This document shows positions 42,801 through 58,060 of a stretch of DNA of 64,000 nucleotides, piece after piece (within the stretch, counting starts at the first letter, position 1; every line of letters starts with the position of its first letter). The notes beneath the pieces were generated by a model. The model saw only the letters and a program-made list of their open reading frames with translations, ran no database searches and was not told the DNA's origin. Origin of the DNA: Pleurotus ostreatus/Saccharomyces cerevisiae fusant (taxonomy: Eukaryota > Opisthokonta); contig JAMQCK010000006.1 of NCBI GenBank assembly GCA_024196135.1, positions 245,264-309,263 of the forward strand, read 5' to 3'. Made by a program: the position numbers and the translations under genes.

Positions 42801-43867
42801 GAGGCCAGGTCCTACGCGATCACGACAAGGTCATCTGGCATCCCTTTTTCACCTTCCCCCAAGGACGCGCATTCATTCGCGAAGTCGAAGCTCAGTTTCC
42901 GTATGTCAGCGTCGTGACTGACGCCGGTCGACATGAAATCCGCGTGTCCGCACCTCAGCCGCAGCGACGAGAGGTCTTTGCTATGCTTAGGGCGAAGATA
43001 CGGTGGTTGACGAGTCAACAATTCCGCGCTATACTATTAGCAGGCGACGCCATCGGTCTATATCTTGACCCCGACATCGTTGAGCTGCGGACCCGCTTTG
43101 GCGACGGCAGCGTAATGCTGGACATGGAAAAGCGCGCGTTGGTCGTCCGAGGCAGCGAGACGGTGTACAACGAGGCTCTCATGGCCGTCCGTCGCGCAAA
43201 GCAGCGGCGCTATACATCGGTGTCCTCTGACCCTCGTGTGTGCCCCGTGTGCTTCGTCGAGGCGACGAACCCCGTCACGTTGCGCTGCGGGCACAATTAT
43301 TGTCGCGAGTGCATGCACGGCTTCCTCATGTCGTCCGCAGAGAACAAGCTCTTCCCGCTCTCCTGCCTAGGCGACGGCGGGCGCTGCACCGAGTGCATCA
43401 CGCACTACAACGCTCGCGCCGTCCTCAACCAATTCGAGCTCGACCGGCTCGTCCAGGCCGCCTTCACCGCGCACGTTAACGCGCGCCCCGACGAGTTTCA
43501 CTACTGCCCAACGCCGGACTGCAAGCAGGTCTACCGCACCGTCGGCAAGGGCACCGCGCTCCAGTGCCCGGCGTGCTTGCTGCGCATCTGCTCGAGCTGC
43601 CACTCGGAGTACCACGGCGGCCTGCGGTGCAACGCGGACGACGGCGCGGCCGAGTTCGACGAGTGGATGAAGGCGCACGGGGTGAAGCGCTGCCCGGGGT
43701 GCAAGGTGCCGATCGAGCGCGACGAGGGGTGTTTCCACGTTACCTGCACGCAGTGCCAGACGCACATCTGCTGGCAGTGCATGGAGACGTTCCCTGGTGG
43801 AGACGGGATTTATGGGCATATGCGCACGGAGCATGGAACCTTCGGGCTGGGCCCTATCGAGGACTAG
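39886..43867 (+). CDS. CCCH zinc finger, RRM and RBR-type E3 ubiquitin ligase
   Basis: Predicted RNA-binding ubiquitin ligase of roughly 1,150 residues. The ATG at 39886 (MSATAPGLRGNANPRHEQGS) and two following exons join in phase into the zinc-finger region. Three CCCH fingers come first: CNSFIVRKCDFGRNCRRVH, CQHFLRGECGYGEYCRLTH, CKPFLVGRCSYGDHCSRIH. After a Ser/Pro-rich linker comes a fourth, CRLWLRGRCFYGARCKYRH. An RRM-like domain follows (PTILIDNLPTTIPLKNLSHV; RGTIFVRYARAGDATAASAA), then further alpha-beta segments. The C-terminal RBR module has RING1 (CPVCFVEATNPVTLRCGHNY), IBR (CPTPDCKQVYRTV; CPACLLRICSSCHSEYH) and RING2 (CPGCKVPIERDEGCFHVTC; ICWQCMETF). The cysteine in DEGCFHV is at the catalytic position. 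TAG is at 43865-43867. Substrate and RNA target are unknown. Confidence 0.88.
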
Positions 43868-45385
43868 CTGGTCGTCTGGTCTTTTTATACACGTTATGGA
43901 TTCATGGTATAGGCTCGTAAGTAAAGAGCCGTATGCGTCTATTATGGCTAACCTATCTCTATGTCCTCATTCTTCTCGTCGTACTTGTATGCCTAATGTA
44001 CTATATCGAGCCCTTTGTACTACTCGCCCTACCGTAGACGCTGTGCAGATTCCTGACCTGGTCTTTGATTCTGTCATACTTACTCGTTCGGTTGTAAAGA
44101 TTTCCCTTATTCCAAAGTATCCCTTCCGCTGAATATCGTCTGTTTTTGTCCTGAACCGAGTGAGTGAACCATTTGGCAGCCAGTCTCTGGGTTGAACCCG
44201 AAATTTGATGGCAAGGTTGTTCGGAAGCGAAAGTCACGTGGCAATGTTGAACTTCGGGAATTGCCGCTCCTACGTTTCCGTTTCTGTGAGGACGTGTTCA
44301 TGATCCCAAGCGCTTAGGCAGGCCAAGAAATGCCTAAGTGGGTCTAGATGTACGATGGAGGGTGGTGAATGGGGTCTATCTCAAATGAGATGACATGTAA
44401 GACAGCCAGAGAGCTCGCCGAGTCTCAGTGAGGACTGGGCAGTCGGCTGCAATGGAACTTCCAGTCAAGGACGCGAAAATCATCTGCGAATCCATTGATG
44501 AAGTCTCATGGACTATCCTAGCTCAGGTCAGCATGAGGCTACAAGTCGTTGAAACCCCCAACATGGCCTTCGGTGACTGCAGGTAGACGTACTACTCAAT
44601 CCCTCTCCAGTGGGTATGTATACATCTGCAAAGCCGTGCAACCCGATCCTCCTGCTCTGGAACCTCCAGCGCCACAGGACACGATGTCGTGGAATCTTCC
44701 GCCGCTGACGCCGGATCGCGGAGGACGATCATATCGATGGCATCTCGAGGAGTTTTTCCGTCCGGACTGTCGGGATAACCACTCAGAACTTTCCACGTTG
44801 CCTGGATAGTGGGCGGACGATGGTGGGAGGCACCGGCGCTTGTTCCAAGTTGGCCGATTTGTAGGCCATCGACTAGCAGATATCGATCTTGCGGCGGCGG
44901 ACCCGGCATTATTGGCACCATTACCGGAGCACTTTGGAGCAATAAACTGCATTCAGTAGCTGTCCTGGACTCCGATCGCTGCGTGGCTATCCCCGGGACA
45001 GAAGAATGGACAGGGGGTGAGAATGTCAGTCGAAGAATCAACAAACGTGCTCGGAACGGTTCCTCCTTCTCCGTGGGGCAGCGATTTGATCTGCGCGCTC
45101 GGCCTCGAGCAGCGGACGATGTCATCGTCAAGTGCCTAGCGTGCCATGCGCAGCGGCACTTTATCAAAGACATGATGCGGTTGCAAACCGCGAGGCGGCG
45201 CGTTGCCCGTGGCGTTGCCTTTCACTTCGGTTCTTCATTTTCCGGGCGCGGATTTCGCATTTGACGTCGCACTTCGCGCTGCTTCTTACGACCTATCATA
45301 TCGCCCGGCTTGTCCTCGACCGCCACCACACGACTTCCTCGACGCTTCTCGTGCACGCGACGACAGGTCTCCCTCACGCTTGTTC
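43868..45385. other. Intergenic region with a stem-loop
   Basis: About 1.5 kb between the RBR ligase and the G-alpha gene. It contains an inverted repeat with perfect 8-bp arms CTTAGGCA (44313-44320) and TGCCTAAG (44331-44338), extended by CCCA (44305-44308) and TGGG (44339-44342) with a 4-nt bulge. No convincing gene; a 193-codon minus-strand frame (44592-45173) has no recognisable features. Confidence 0.45.
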
Positions 45386-47289
45386 ATGCCCGGCGTCAGA
45401 CGAAACACGAACGCGGTATGGCCCCCGCCCACCGTCCCGCCCAACGAGACGGAGGGCGAGCGATTGGCGCGCCTCGAGCAGGAGGAAGAGGCCAAGCGCA
45501 CTAGCGATGCAATCGACTCGCAGCTGCGCGCCGAACGCGATGCTCGAAAGAAGTCTTCTGTGAAGATCCTGCTTCTAGGTGCGTGCCCTGCATCGCAGCT
45601 CGACCTCACCGCTGACAATATCCCAGGGCAGGCGGAATCGGGCAAGTCGACGATGCTCAAGAACTTCCAGTTGCACTTCGCGCCTAACGCGTTCACTGCT
45701 GAGGTGCGTGACCCCTTCATATCGCTGTGGCGCGCATACCCATAATCATCCGTAGTCCGAGGCCTGGCGCCCTATCATCCACCTGAACCTCGTTCGTCAC
45801 GTCAACTTCGCCGTAGGCATCGTCAGCTCGGACGAGTCCCTGCGGCCGTCGTCCAGTGGGTCCAAGGAATCCGGCTCCAGCAACGACGAGGTCCGCCGAT
45901 TGTGCATCAAGCTCAGCCCCCTTAAGCGCGTCGAGGAGAGCTGGACGAAGTACATCAGCGGGCCCGACCACGCCGCCATCGCGTCGCACGCCGAGGATGG
46001 CACGGTGAACAGCGGTTCATTAGCACCACCACGCGCGCCCGAGGTCTACGTGCGCTCTGGGCAGGGCTGGCGCGGTCTCATGCGCTTCCGGCGGCAGTCC
46101 GAAAGCGCGCCACGCCCGCCCGAGGTCGTCGAGGACGAGCAGAATCGGCATATCCTCGCGGCCTGTGCCTCGGATATCATCGCGTTTTGGCAACACCCCA
46201 AGGTGCAGCGCATCATGGAGGATAGGAAAATAGGACTCCGTGGGGAGCCTGGCTTGTGCGTGCCCATCCAGTCGCTTGTATGTTTCCCGCTGATCTCGTA
46301 CTTCTTCAGCTTCCTCGACGATGTCGAACGAATAGCTGCAGCTGACTATAGACCAACGCCCGGTGCGGATTCTCGGAGTTCGCGTTTCGCGCTAGTACCT
46401 TACACAGACCACAGATGATGTCGTCCGGGCGCGCGTACACACCGTCGGGCCTGAGGAGCATCATATCGTCCTGGAGACCGGTCAGTCCCACTGTATGCCA
46501 TCCGACGCCACCACTGACGCCTGTATAGCCTTCGAGAACGGCAAGGTCTGGACGATATACGATGTCGGGGGCAGCAGAAGTCAGCGGGCTGTCTGGGCGC
46601 AATACTTTGACGATGGTAACGTTCATTGACCGACATAGTGGAACATCAACTGACGACGCGCGCAGTCCACGTCGTGACCTTTATGGCCCCGATATCGGCT
46701 TTCGATCAGTTCCTTGTGGAGGACAGCAGCGTCAACCGACTGGTCAGTTGCTACAAATACCGATTTGCGCTCTCAGAGGATCTCACGCCCTACAGGCGGA
46801 TACGCTCGAGCTATGGCGCCAATTGTGTAGCAACCGACTGCTCGAGAACGTCGAGTTCATACTATTCCTCAACAAGCTGGACATCTTGGAGAACAAGATC
46901 AAGGCCGGCGTCAAGTTCGTAGATTTCGTGACTTCGTATAGGCAGCGGCCAAACGAGGCCAAACATATTGCAAAGTGTACGTATTCGTGTCATCTGTGTT
47001 GAAGCCTCGGCACTGATTCCCACCCAGATCTTCTCGAGGTGTTCAAGGGTCTGCATGTACAACATTCTCCCAAGAAACGCGTCGTCCACCCCCATCTCAT
47101 CTGCGCTATCGTGAGTCTTTTGAATCTTTCCAAGCGCCCGTGCTGACTTTCCTCAGGATACGCGTGCGACGGCCGCAATAATTACGCAAAGTAAGTCGTT
47201 TGCTCGTAGTTGAAGTCATGAGCTTACGCGGCTGTCCAGTCCAAGAGGTTATCCTACTTAAGGCCCTAAGCTCTACGAATATAATATAA
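45386..47289 (+). CDS. Atypical heterotrimeric G-protein alpha subunit
   Basis: Membrane-associated GTP-binding signalling subunit. The ATG at 45386 starts MPGVRRNTNAVWPPP. Exons join to show G1 LLLGQAESGKSTMLKNFQL, an enlarged helical domain with a Ser/Gly-rich insert (SSDESLRPSSSGSKESGS), switch I DVVRARVHTVGPEEH (catalytic Arg and Thr present), and G3 IYDVGGSRSQRAVWAQYFDD. Then follow G4 LFLNKLDILENK, a weak G5 region HPHLICAIDTRATAAIITQ and the C-terminal helix IQEVILLKALSSTNII, TAA 47287-47289. Odd points: there is no glycine at position 2 for myristoylation; the catalytic glutamine after DVGG is serine; G5 lacks the usual TCAT; and the C-terminus has no pertussis-toxin-type cysteine. 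It belongs to the expanded divergent G-alpha class of agaricomycetes rather than to the four canonical fungal groups (inference). Confidence 0.9.
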
Positions 47290-47862
47290 GGCCTCCACAA
47301 GCATCCCACTAAGGGAGCGGACGCTCTTCCACGTCTTTGCGCTGGTCGCACGACGCACGGATATTTATCTACACTATTTCGCTCTCTCCTTCCTCTATTC
47401 GCTCCTCCCGCTGCATAGCCTAAGAGCTCTCTTCCCGTTCCGGCACTCGCGCACTGCATCTATCGCTCTCGGCTATCCCTTGTGCTACATCTGCCGCACC
47501 CACTTTGTGAGCTCGTACATACTGTTGTATATCAGCTGTGTCATATAGACCAGTCCGACCCCGCATCGCTATCATTTACTTATTTTACTTTATCTTTATT
47601 TTCTTTGCACTTCGCGCCTCGAAGTACATACTAGTATGGATCGTACAATGCACTATACACTCCCCACTGGTATCTCAGGATCTTTCTTGCTTTCTTACTA
47701 CAGTAATAGGGTACCTAGAGGAAGGAATGACAGTGCACCGTGCAACCGCTCTCTTCGTCTTTGTGTGTCCAGTCCATTTTCACCCTAATGGGGCAAGCTC
47801 GTAAGTTGATGGCCAAGATCGATCCTCGATCGGGCTCCATTGTACTTTCCACCAGGATAATC
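47290..47862. other. Intergenic region between G-alpha and NCL1
   Basis: AT-richer spacer with pyrimidine tracts; expected to hold the G-alpha 3' UTR and the NCL1 promoter. No coding sequence recognised. Confidence 0.4.
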
Positions 47863-50950
<3,088 letters not shown>

Positions 50951-51487
50951 AAGCCTCCCTCATCACACGAGTGTAGTCTGGGCCGAACATGTCTTCAACG
51001 ACGTCCATCACTTCGGTTCTTGCCCCTGCCCGCGGGCCCCATACAAACACCTATTAGCCGCGACTCGAATATACTTGTACGAGATATGTATGTGTAGACC
51101 TGCTGTACGAGCCCCAATGCGGACGAGAAATGCTCTGTACGTATAGTATGATGCAGAGAAGAGAGATGAAGAAGCAGTGAAATGAGAATATGAGCAGTGG
51201 AAAAAAGGTGAACTATGAACATCGAAGTGGATATGGCTATGGCTATGGAACAGGACGAAATACTTTTCGTGAGTAAGTTGGGTGAGAGGAAGATGAGAAA
51301 GTCAGTGGAGAGAGAATACAAGACAGTGAGGGATGAGTACACGGAGCTATAAGCAGGGGCAAAAAAATGAAGTGATGGATTTCGCGGTGATAGTAAATGT
51401 TGACCAAGAAGGTGCAGCTCGTAGAGCGCAAGAAAACATCGCATATGCGATGATAGGGTGGTGCGCCGCAGGGCCTATGAGGAACGT
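50951..51487. other. 3' intergenic region between convergent NCL1 and LARP genes
   Basis: About 540 bp, purine-rich on the plus strand, with a short GGCTAT hexamer repeat near 51233-51249. No coding sequence recognised. Confidence 0.4.
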
Positions 51488-54400
51488 TCAAGCGGCAGCC
51501 GGCGTAAAGCTCGACTCATTCCCAAGAACGAACTCGACGTCCTCCTCTTCCTCTTCGTCATTGGCCTCCGGCGACGACTGGGCTTCCACTGAAGCGGCTT
51601 TCGGCTCCTGCGCGGCCACTGGTGCGGTGGTAGCACTTTCCACGGTGGGCTGCACGAGGGGAGGCGCCTGCTGCGTCTCCGTCGGAGGTGGTTGTGTGGG
51701 CAGCACAAATTGCTGCCAGCTCAACGGGCGAACCCACTCGTCCTGCGCCTGCGCGATCCGCGACAACGCGAGCACCTCCTTTACGACTTGCAGGTCGGTC
51801 GTCAGTTGCCGCACCCGCTTGAAGGACGCCAGCAAGGGGATGTGTATCCATCCTTGCGGATTCATCTGTTCGCCGTCCGTTGTCAGTGTTCTGTGGCGAT
51901 ACCGAGTCGATCAAACAACTTACCCTCTGCCGCAAGAAAAAGTCCGTCGCCAGGTTCTGCGGACTGAGGTAGTACTCGAGCTGCCCTAGCAGCCACCACC
52001 TCGTCGGGTCCAGCGGGAATGACACCAGCGTAATTGGCGACGGGAACGGTATGCCGCCCTGCGACGTCTGCGCTACAATGGGCGGCACCGCGTGCGCAGG
52101 TGGCGGCGCGGGTGGTGGCGGCCCATAGGGCGACTCAAAGCCCGCAACGAAGGGCGGCGGGTATGGCACCCCGCCCGGCGGCGGCGCCTCGCCCATCATC
52201 AAAGGCTGGAACGGCGGCAGCGGCGACACGTTATATGGTGACGGCGGCTGCCGCGGTATCGGGCCGCCTCCCCGCTCGTAGCGCGCGCCTCGGTAGCCGC
52301 GCCCACCACGCCCCCGCGGACGGAAGGGACGGTCGACGAAGCCGCCCCTGCGTCCACGACCAGGGAACTCAGGCCCCGGACCTCCTCCGCGCCCCTCACT
52401 GAACTCCCTCTCCCTCCTCTCGTAGTGGAAGCGCTCAAGCTCGTACTGCCGCTCCTGCTCGCGCCGCCTGAGGCCCTCCCGGGACATATGCACCGCATGC
52501 CCCGTACCGCTATGGTCCCCAAAGCCGTAGCCAAAGTCCTTCACCTCCAAGTCCGTGTCCGTGCTCTCGCTCGTGGACGCCTTCTGGACGTGACCCGCCG
52601 CCGGAGGGTGCTCTCCATCGGTCGCGCCATTCGCACCCTGCGCACCCTCCCCCTCCGTCGAACCAAAGCGCCACTTCGGTGCATTCGCGGCAGGCTCCTG
52701 GCCTGTCAGATCGATGATTTCCCGCTCCCCCGCCACGGGCAGGTTCTCCTTCTCCACCCCATTGGCCTTCGCCCGCGCCTCCCCAGGCTTCACGCCGATC
52801 GTAAACCTCGTGAAAGCCTTCTCCGTCTCCTGCACCGACGGTGACGTCGCGCCGCCCGTCTGCTGTGGGCTTAGCGGCCCGCTCAGCTGCGTCCCATCCG
52901 GCGCGATGCTCCCAAAGACAACCGCGGGCTTCACCTCCTTCTCCGTAATGCTTCGGTAGCCGCCAACAGCGGCCGACTCCTCTGGTGCAGGCGGCTTTGT
53001 CTGGGCGCCTGGTGGCTGAGTATTTGGCGCTTCACTAGCCTGCGGTCCATCTTCCGCGCGCGGCGTATGCGAGACGAGAATCTCGCTCTCGATGGACGTA
53101 TGCGGCACGTGCGCCGCCACTGGCGGCGCCCCATAGGGATACGGCGCATACGGGCCGTTCGGCGGCATCGGCTGCCCTCCAAAGAACGGCAGCGGCGGTG
53201 GATACGATGGCATGCCGTTAGGCGGTAACGCGTGCGGCGGATACGAGAACGCCGGAGATGCACCATGCGCGGAGTAGGATGGCGAGTGGGTATGCGATGG
53301 GTAACCCAGCTGGATAGGCGGGTAGGGGCTGGGGGCGTGCGACGAGTACGGGGACTCATTTTGCGAGGATGGGTCGCTTGTGGGGTAGAAGGGGTGAGCG
53401 TTGAGGGAGAGGTGGTAGCCGTGGGCGGGGACAGGTTGCCCGTATCCGTGCACTGGTTCGAAGGACCGTGGTGGGCCTTCGTAGGGATATGGACGCGGAG
53501 GGTTCTCGACTGAGGGACGACCGGACCCGAAAGCAGCGTTTGGGTTGATAGAGCCCTTGCCAGCCGTCCCGTTGGCGTCAACGGACGCATCGCCCTGTTG
53601 ACTACGCGCCTCCCCTTCCGGAAGCGGCTTGATGGCAACAAAGGGACTCGTTTGCACGCTGCCGGCGCGGCTCTGATGTCGCGAGTTGGCCACGGATTGT
53701 GCCCTGCTGTGAGGGACGGAAGAGATGCGTGAAGCTGGGACTGAAGGGCCTCTGGAGTTAATAGAGGACGGGCCTGCATTGTGAGGACCTGATGATCGGA
53801 AGTTGCTGCGTGCTTGGGGATTGCGGCCTTGACGTCTCATGTTTGCGTCTGCGGCTGCTTGCAATTCTTCGGCTGGGATTGGTATCCACTTAGGTTTCTC
53901 GCCTGAGAATGGAGTCAGTGAAAGGGTTTGGAGTGAAAGGGAGAACGGAAAGATGAGATGAATGTACGTATGTGGCGATGCGATCAAGTAAGCGAAAGCG
54001 CACCCTTTCTGGTCGAGCTACTAGCTCGTGTACTGTCTTCGTCTCGTGTTCCCTGAGATGCCTCGCTGACAGAGGCCCTCGTCCCTCCCTTCACAGTCGC
54101 ACTCGGCGGCGTGACCGTCTTCCCAATCTCTGGCCAGCTCTCTTTGTCCTCTACAGCCGGTGGTACCGCAGGGCGGCTCCATTGCGCATTCCAGTGATGC
54201 GGTCTGTGTTTCACGACGAAAGGATCGTCTTCGTCATTTTGCGTGCTCGTGGGAACCGTGCTGACGGCGGGGGAGGCGGTGGATGACAAGGAAGGGGAGG
54301 AGCCCGCGGCCGCGGATTGGGTGCCGGACGTAGCGCCGGACTGGTTCGCGGCCATCTGCTCCTTCCGTATCGCCCAGACGTTGACGGTAGGGGACTTCTG

Positions 54401-54763
54401 CGGCGACAGCGCCGATGCAGCGCGCGCGGGTGAATTTTGCGCGTCCCCGTTCAGCGCCTTCGGCTGCGACGCGGGGGACGAGGGCCGGGTCGTGGCCACG
54501 ACGGAGGATGCGGGGGTGTGCACATCGGAGGGGGAGGATACGGATGTAGGGGACTTGAGGGAGGAGACGAGGGTGCTGCCGGCGCTGGACGTAGAGATCG
54601 TGCTCGCGGCGGATGATCGGTAGTTCGCAGCTGCGATACCCGCCGAGGGGACTGTCGGCGGTGTCGTCGAGGGGGGCTTGCTGGTCGCCTGCGCCTTCTT
54701 CGCGCGCTGTGCCCAGGTGAGCTTCGCTTGGGTAGCCGAGGGTGTCGTCGCTGGCTCAGCCAT
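51488..54763 (-). CDS. La-motif RNA-binding protein (LARP1/Sro9-like)
   Basis: Predicted cytoplasmic mRNA-binding translation factor. The ATG at 54761-54763 starts MAEPATTPSATQAKLTWAQR. The protein is mostly disordered: a Ser/Thr/Pro-rich N-terminus with WPEIGKTVTPPSAT, then EKPKWIPIPAEELQAAADAN, a long Pro/Tyr/Gly-rich region, and an RGG-type box (GRGRRGGFVDRPFRPRGRGG). The La motif is near the C-terminus: WWLLGQLEYYLSPQNLATDF, FFLRQ, then MNPQGWIHIPLLASFKRVRQ and LTTDLQVVKEVLALS. An acidic tail (EANDEEEEEDVEFVLGNESS) ends with TGA at 51488-51490. About 1,000 residues. There is no DM15 region after the La motif, so it is nearer to fungal Sro9/Slf1 than to animal LARP1. Confidence 0.88.
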
Positions 54764-56119
54764 GGTGGCGGGATGAGAGTCGGGACAGATGGGCTCTGAT
54801 CTGCCCGGTTGAAAATGGAGCGCCAGACGGAGTACCCGGTTATAAGGCAAAAAGTAGAGCTGATGAGCAGCGTGGGGGGCCCGCGCTGGTCAGCTTCAGC
54901 AGAAGGAGTCGATGAGTGTTCGAGTGCAATTGATATACAAGCGCACTCCGCGCCTTCGCTACTATTATGCATTGTTGACCATCACCATTATTGCAGCGGT
55001 ACCCGGTGGCGTTCCGGAACTCAGAGTCACTGGTCAGAACCTCTTCACGGCCTCAGGGGACACCCCGAAGCACCGCGCTGGCGCGCGGTGTCGCCCCGAA
55101 TCGCATAGACTGACAGTCTGTACGCTGGAGTTCCGTGGTAATCGTCCTGAATCGGCAAAAATGATCGGACGTTGGACTCAAGCGTTTGGGCAGCGCAGAA
55201 CTCCCTGACGGTCCTATCCGACCCCCTTCGCCGCCCAGTATTATAGATAGGCTCAAACAAGTGCCTTGCCATCCTTACGGCTTTTCTACTGGGCTCCCTC
55301 AATATTGCAGGGATCCGTCACAGTGACATGAACCGTCACGCTTCGGTAGTCAACTCGCTGACCGACATCGAAAGATTGCGATTACTGGCTGTCACCAGTT
55401 TCCCTGCAGAGGTGCCCTTTCTATTGCTACCCAATTAGTTGGCGGCTATCGATCATGAAGATTGGGATTCGAGCTCAGCGCTGGTTGGGCAGCAGCACCA
55501 TCTTCGTCATAACCCAGTTTCAGCGAACTCTTGACGAAGCGTTGAGGACTGCGATACTCAGGCAATAAGATAGTGTCATGACTGTCTGCTCTAGTCTCAA
55601 TGAGCGCACTGCATGTGTAGGTCTGATGTCCTTGCGCCACGGTGCGTGGTGGTACGTAGCCTAGACTTATCCACTTACCTCGAAGCTCGCCCTTTCATTA
55701 TAGATCCCCCTCAGGAATGGTTGACACCACCTCTATAGAGTATTACTACACTAAACACTTCTCGTTGATGTCTTCTGCCAAAGCACAATGCTGCCATGAT
55801 CGTTGATTCTCACTCAAATTCTACATACACGTCCTTGCAGTGACAACCTGGATTACTGCCTACTTGGCACGATTGCTCCTTCTCAAAATTCTCTATGTCC
55901 TTCACGAGCCCTGCGCCATCCCTTGCGACCAATTGCTAAATCAACCAGCTCAATCATCCATTCTTCGACGCCCAAGATCTGTACCGCGTTCCTTCTGCTT
56001 GTTCGCGCGTGTTCCTCACGTGACGGTTCGACTTCTGCACGCCTCGCCGACGTCAGCGCCATCCACCATGGCTTCAGCGTTGGTAATCCTGACCCCCTTG
56101 TTACACGGCTATGTAGTCA
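54764..56119. other. Intergenic region upstream of the La-motif gene
   Basis: About 1.35 kb. Several 60-130 codon frames occur on both strands without domains, paralogy or coherent splicing. It presumably contains the promoter of the La-motif gene. Confidence 0.4.
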
Positions 56120-58060
56120 GCCGTGAGCTACATTGTGGACCGCGCTTACCAGGAACCACTGGAAAGGTTTGTATGCAGACCTATGTTTTTTTTGTTTCCC
56201 TCACCCACTGCAATGCACGCTGATGCGCTCGAGGACTGCCATCGTGCGTGGGACTTCACCTGCCTCCCAGTGCACATCACCCAGAGTGAGACGCTGCAGA
56301 CCGTCCATCTGCTCAAGGCAGAGGATGAGCGCGTCGAAAGGCCTGTACATGACGTCTTGCAGCTCGAACGAACGGACAGGGGGCCTTCAGCGCCGGACGA
56401 GGTCGAGAAGCGGTTCCGTCGGATCCCCCTAGAGATGCTTGTCACTGTATGGAAGGACGGCGTCCAGCGCAGGCGCTGTGATATGTGCGAGGAGCCCGTG
56501 CGTATACATGAGCAGCCCGACGCTACGCAGGGCGGGCGTCTCCGAGTTGTGGATGGCTATCGGCCCCTTCTCTGGCTAGATGACCGCCTCGTTGGAGTAC
56601 ATTTCGATGTGACGGAACGAAGATGTGCATTTGGCGAGCAGGGGGGCGATCACGCAAATGGGAATGTCGTTGGAGATATCCAAGCACAAGAACGCGAGGC
56701 AGAGGAAGTCAGGCATGCGAGAAAAGAAAGTTCGTTGGCGACTAACTATGCTCGTCATTTGAGGACTAGCGGGATGGACCCGTGCCGAATTTCTCGAGTG
56801 AAGGCGAGCGTCTATTGCATAGATATCCGATGCACGTCTGGCGCCGTGGCCAAGCAATCCGGTTGCTGGACAGTAGGTACGTCTTCGTTGTTGGTCGAGA
56901 GGTACCTGCGTCTAGAGCAAGCGAGTCGAGCTATGGCTCGTCCCTCGTCCTCTCCTCGTCCTTTCGGCTCTCCGCTCATCTATGTACGGCCTCTAGGACC
57001 TTTTCATTATCAGTGTCTTCCTATCCTTTTGCCAAGGTTTACACGCTCCAGTTTCCTCGCCATCGATACTCCGTTTTCCTCCCCCTTACATCGTTCTTCG
57101 GTGGCGCGCGCCTCATGTAAACCCATTATCCTCCTCCCTGCTGGATTCAGCATAGCTTCACGCCATTACAGTGCCTCTCAAGCTGATTTTCCGATAGAAA
57201 TGAGATCTCATCGAGTGACTGCGTCGCGCACAGTCGGCCTTGACTGCACGCTCAGGGTATGGAGAACGTGACTTCGAGGTAGGTGGCGTTCGCCAACGCG
57301 CGCTCGCTATCTGCACGGAACCCATACAGCTGCGCGTGACGCGCCGACTGAAAGGAGAAGGGCACGCGGGTTCCCCGAGTCCGATCCAGAAAGGTGTAGC
57401 TCGAGTGTCGTCCAATGGTGAGGTTTAGAGGTTTTGTCAAAGCGGATCACCCATTCAGTAAAAGTCCCTTCTTCCCTATTGAAGGGATCACGGGTAGTCG
57501 AACGAGAGATCTAGCCGGCGCAAAGCAGAATCTTTACCCAGAAAGAAGTCTAGCGCGTCGGATGTATAGTCGTGGAGGATGGCCACAACGGCGGTTGTCA
57601 GGGATGAGAAATCGCGTGTACGCATGGTGGCGAGGAAGTAGCTGTGCCATTCCAGTTCCAACTCCTCCACATAAAGGAAGACTACGTCGGACATTCCCTC
57701 TAGTGCCTTCCATCGAGCAGGGTCAGCATAGAGGCTCTCCCGGAGGCCGTGTCTCGCGAGCGGGTGGTTTCGCGAGAGCTGCAACTGGAGGTCTAAGAGC
57801 GGGTCGTGAGCATCGTTGAGATAGTCTATCGCGATGCGCGCCCAAAGTGTCGGCATCCCACCAGCGACGACACGCCAGAACCTGCATATTCCGCAGAGGA
57901 CGCGAACGACGAAATGAAGGGATTGGCCATCGCCGAATTCCCTAAGGCGCTACTGCATGGATAAAAATCTCTGAAAGCAGCTCGAGAGGTAGTTTAAGAA
58001 CAGAACAGGGCATCGGTATCACGCCGTCGGGAGCTTTATCGTCGTCAGGGTTTGGATGGG
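56120..58060 (-). pseudogene. Decayed F-box/LRR gene
   Basis: Reading leftward from about 58060, an F-box opens in frame (VIPMPCSVLKLPLELLSEIF with IHAVAP) and then hits a stop. Homology resumes one frame over as HFVVRVLCGICRFWRVVAGG, then MPTLWARIAIDYLNDAHDP and LLDLQLQLSRNHPLA, ending LRRLDLSFDYP and a stop at 57488. Further LRR-like pieces lie downstream in various frames (HAQLYGFRADSERALA at about 57330; DALILCLEQMDGLQRLTLGD near 56330, which resembles the intact neighbour's LETLIQCFERMEGLRELILE). At least one frameshift and several stops must be assumed, so I call it a pseudogene. An intron-rich but functional gene is less likely because the F-box itself is interrupted. Confidence 0.6.

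Noticed and set aside
43367..43834. 155-codon minus-strand frame inside the RBR ligase
   Set aside because: Antisense shadow of the RING/IBR coding sequence, which is clearly the real reading.
44592..45173. 193-codon minus-strand frame with a true ATG upstream of the G-alpha gene
   Set aside because: No recognisable domain, composition unlike neighbouring proteins, no paralogue in the window, and it lies in the G-alpha promoter region.
55803..56223. Plus-strand frames of 107-127 codons with a hydrophobic start
   Set aside because: No consistent start context or family resemblance; they run into the antisense of the decayed F-box gene.
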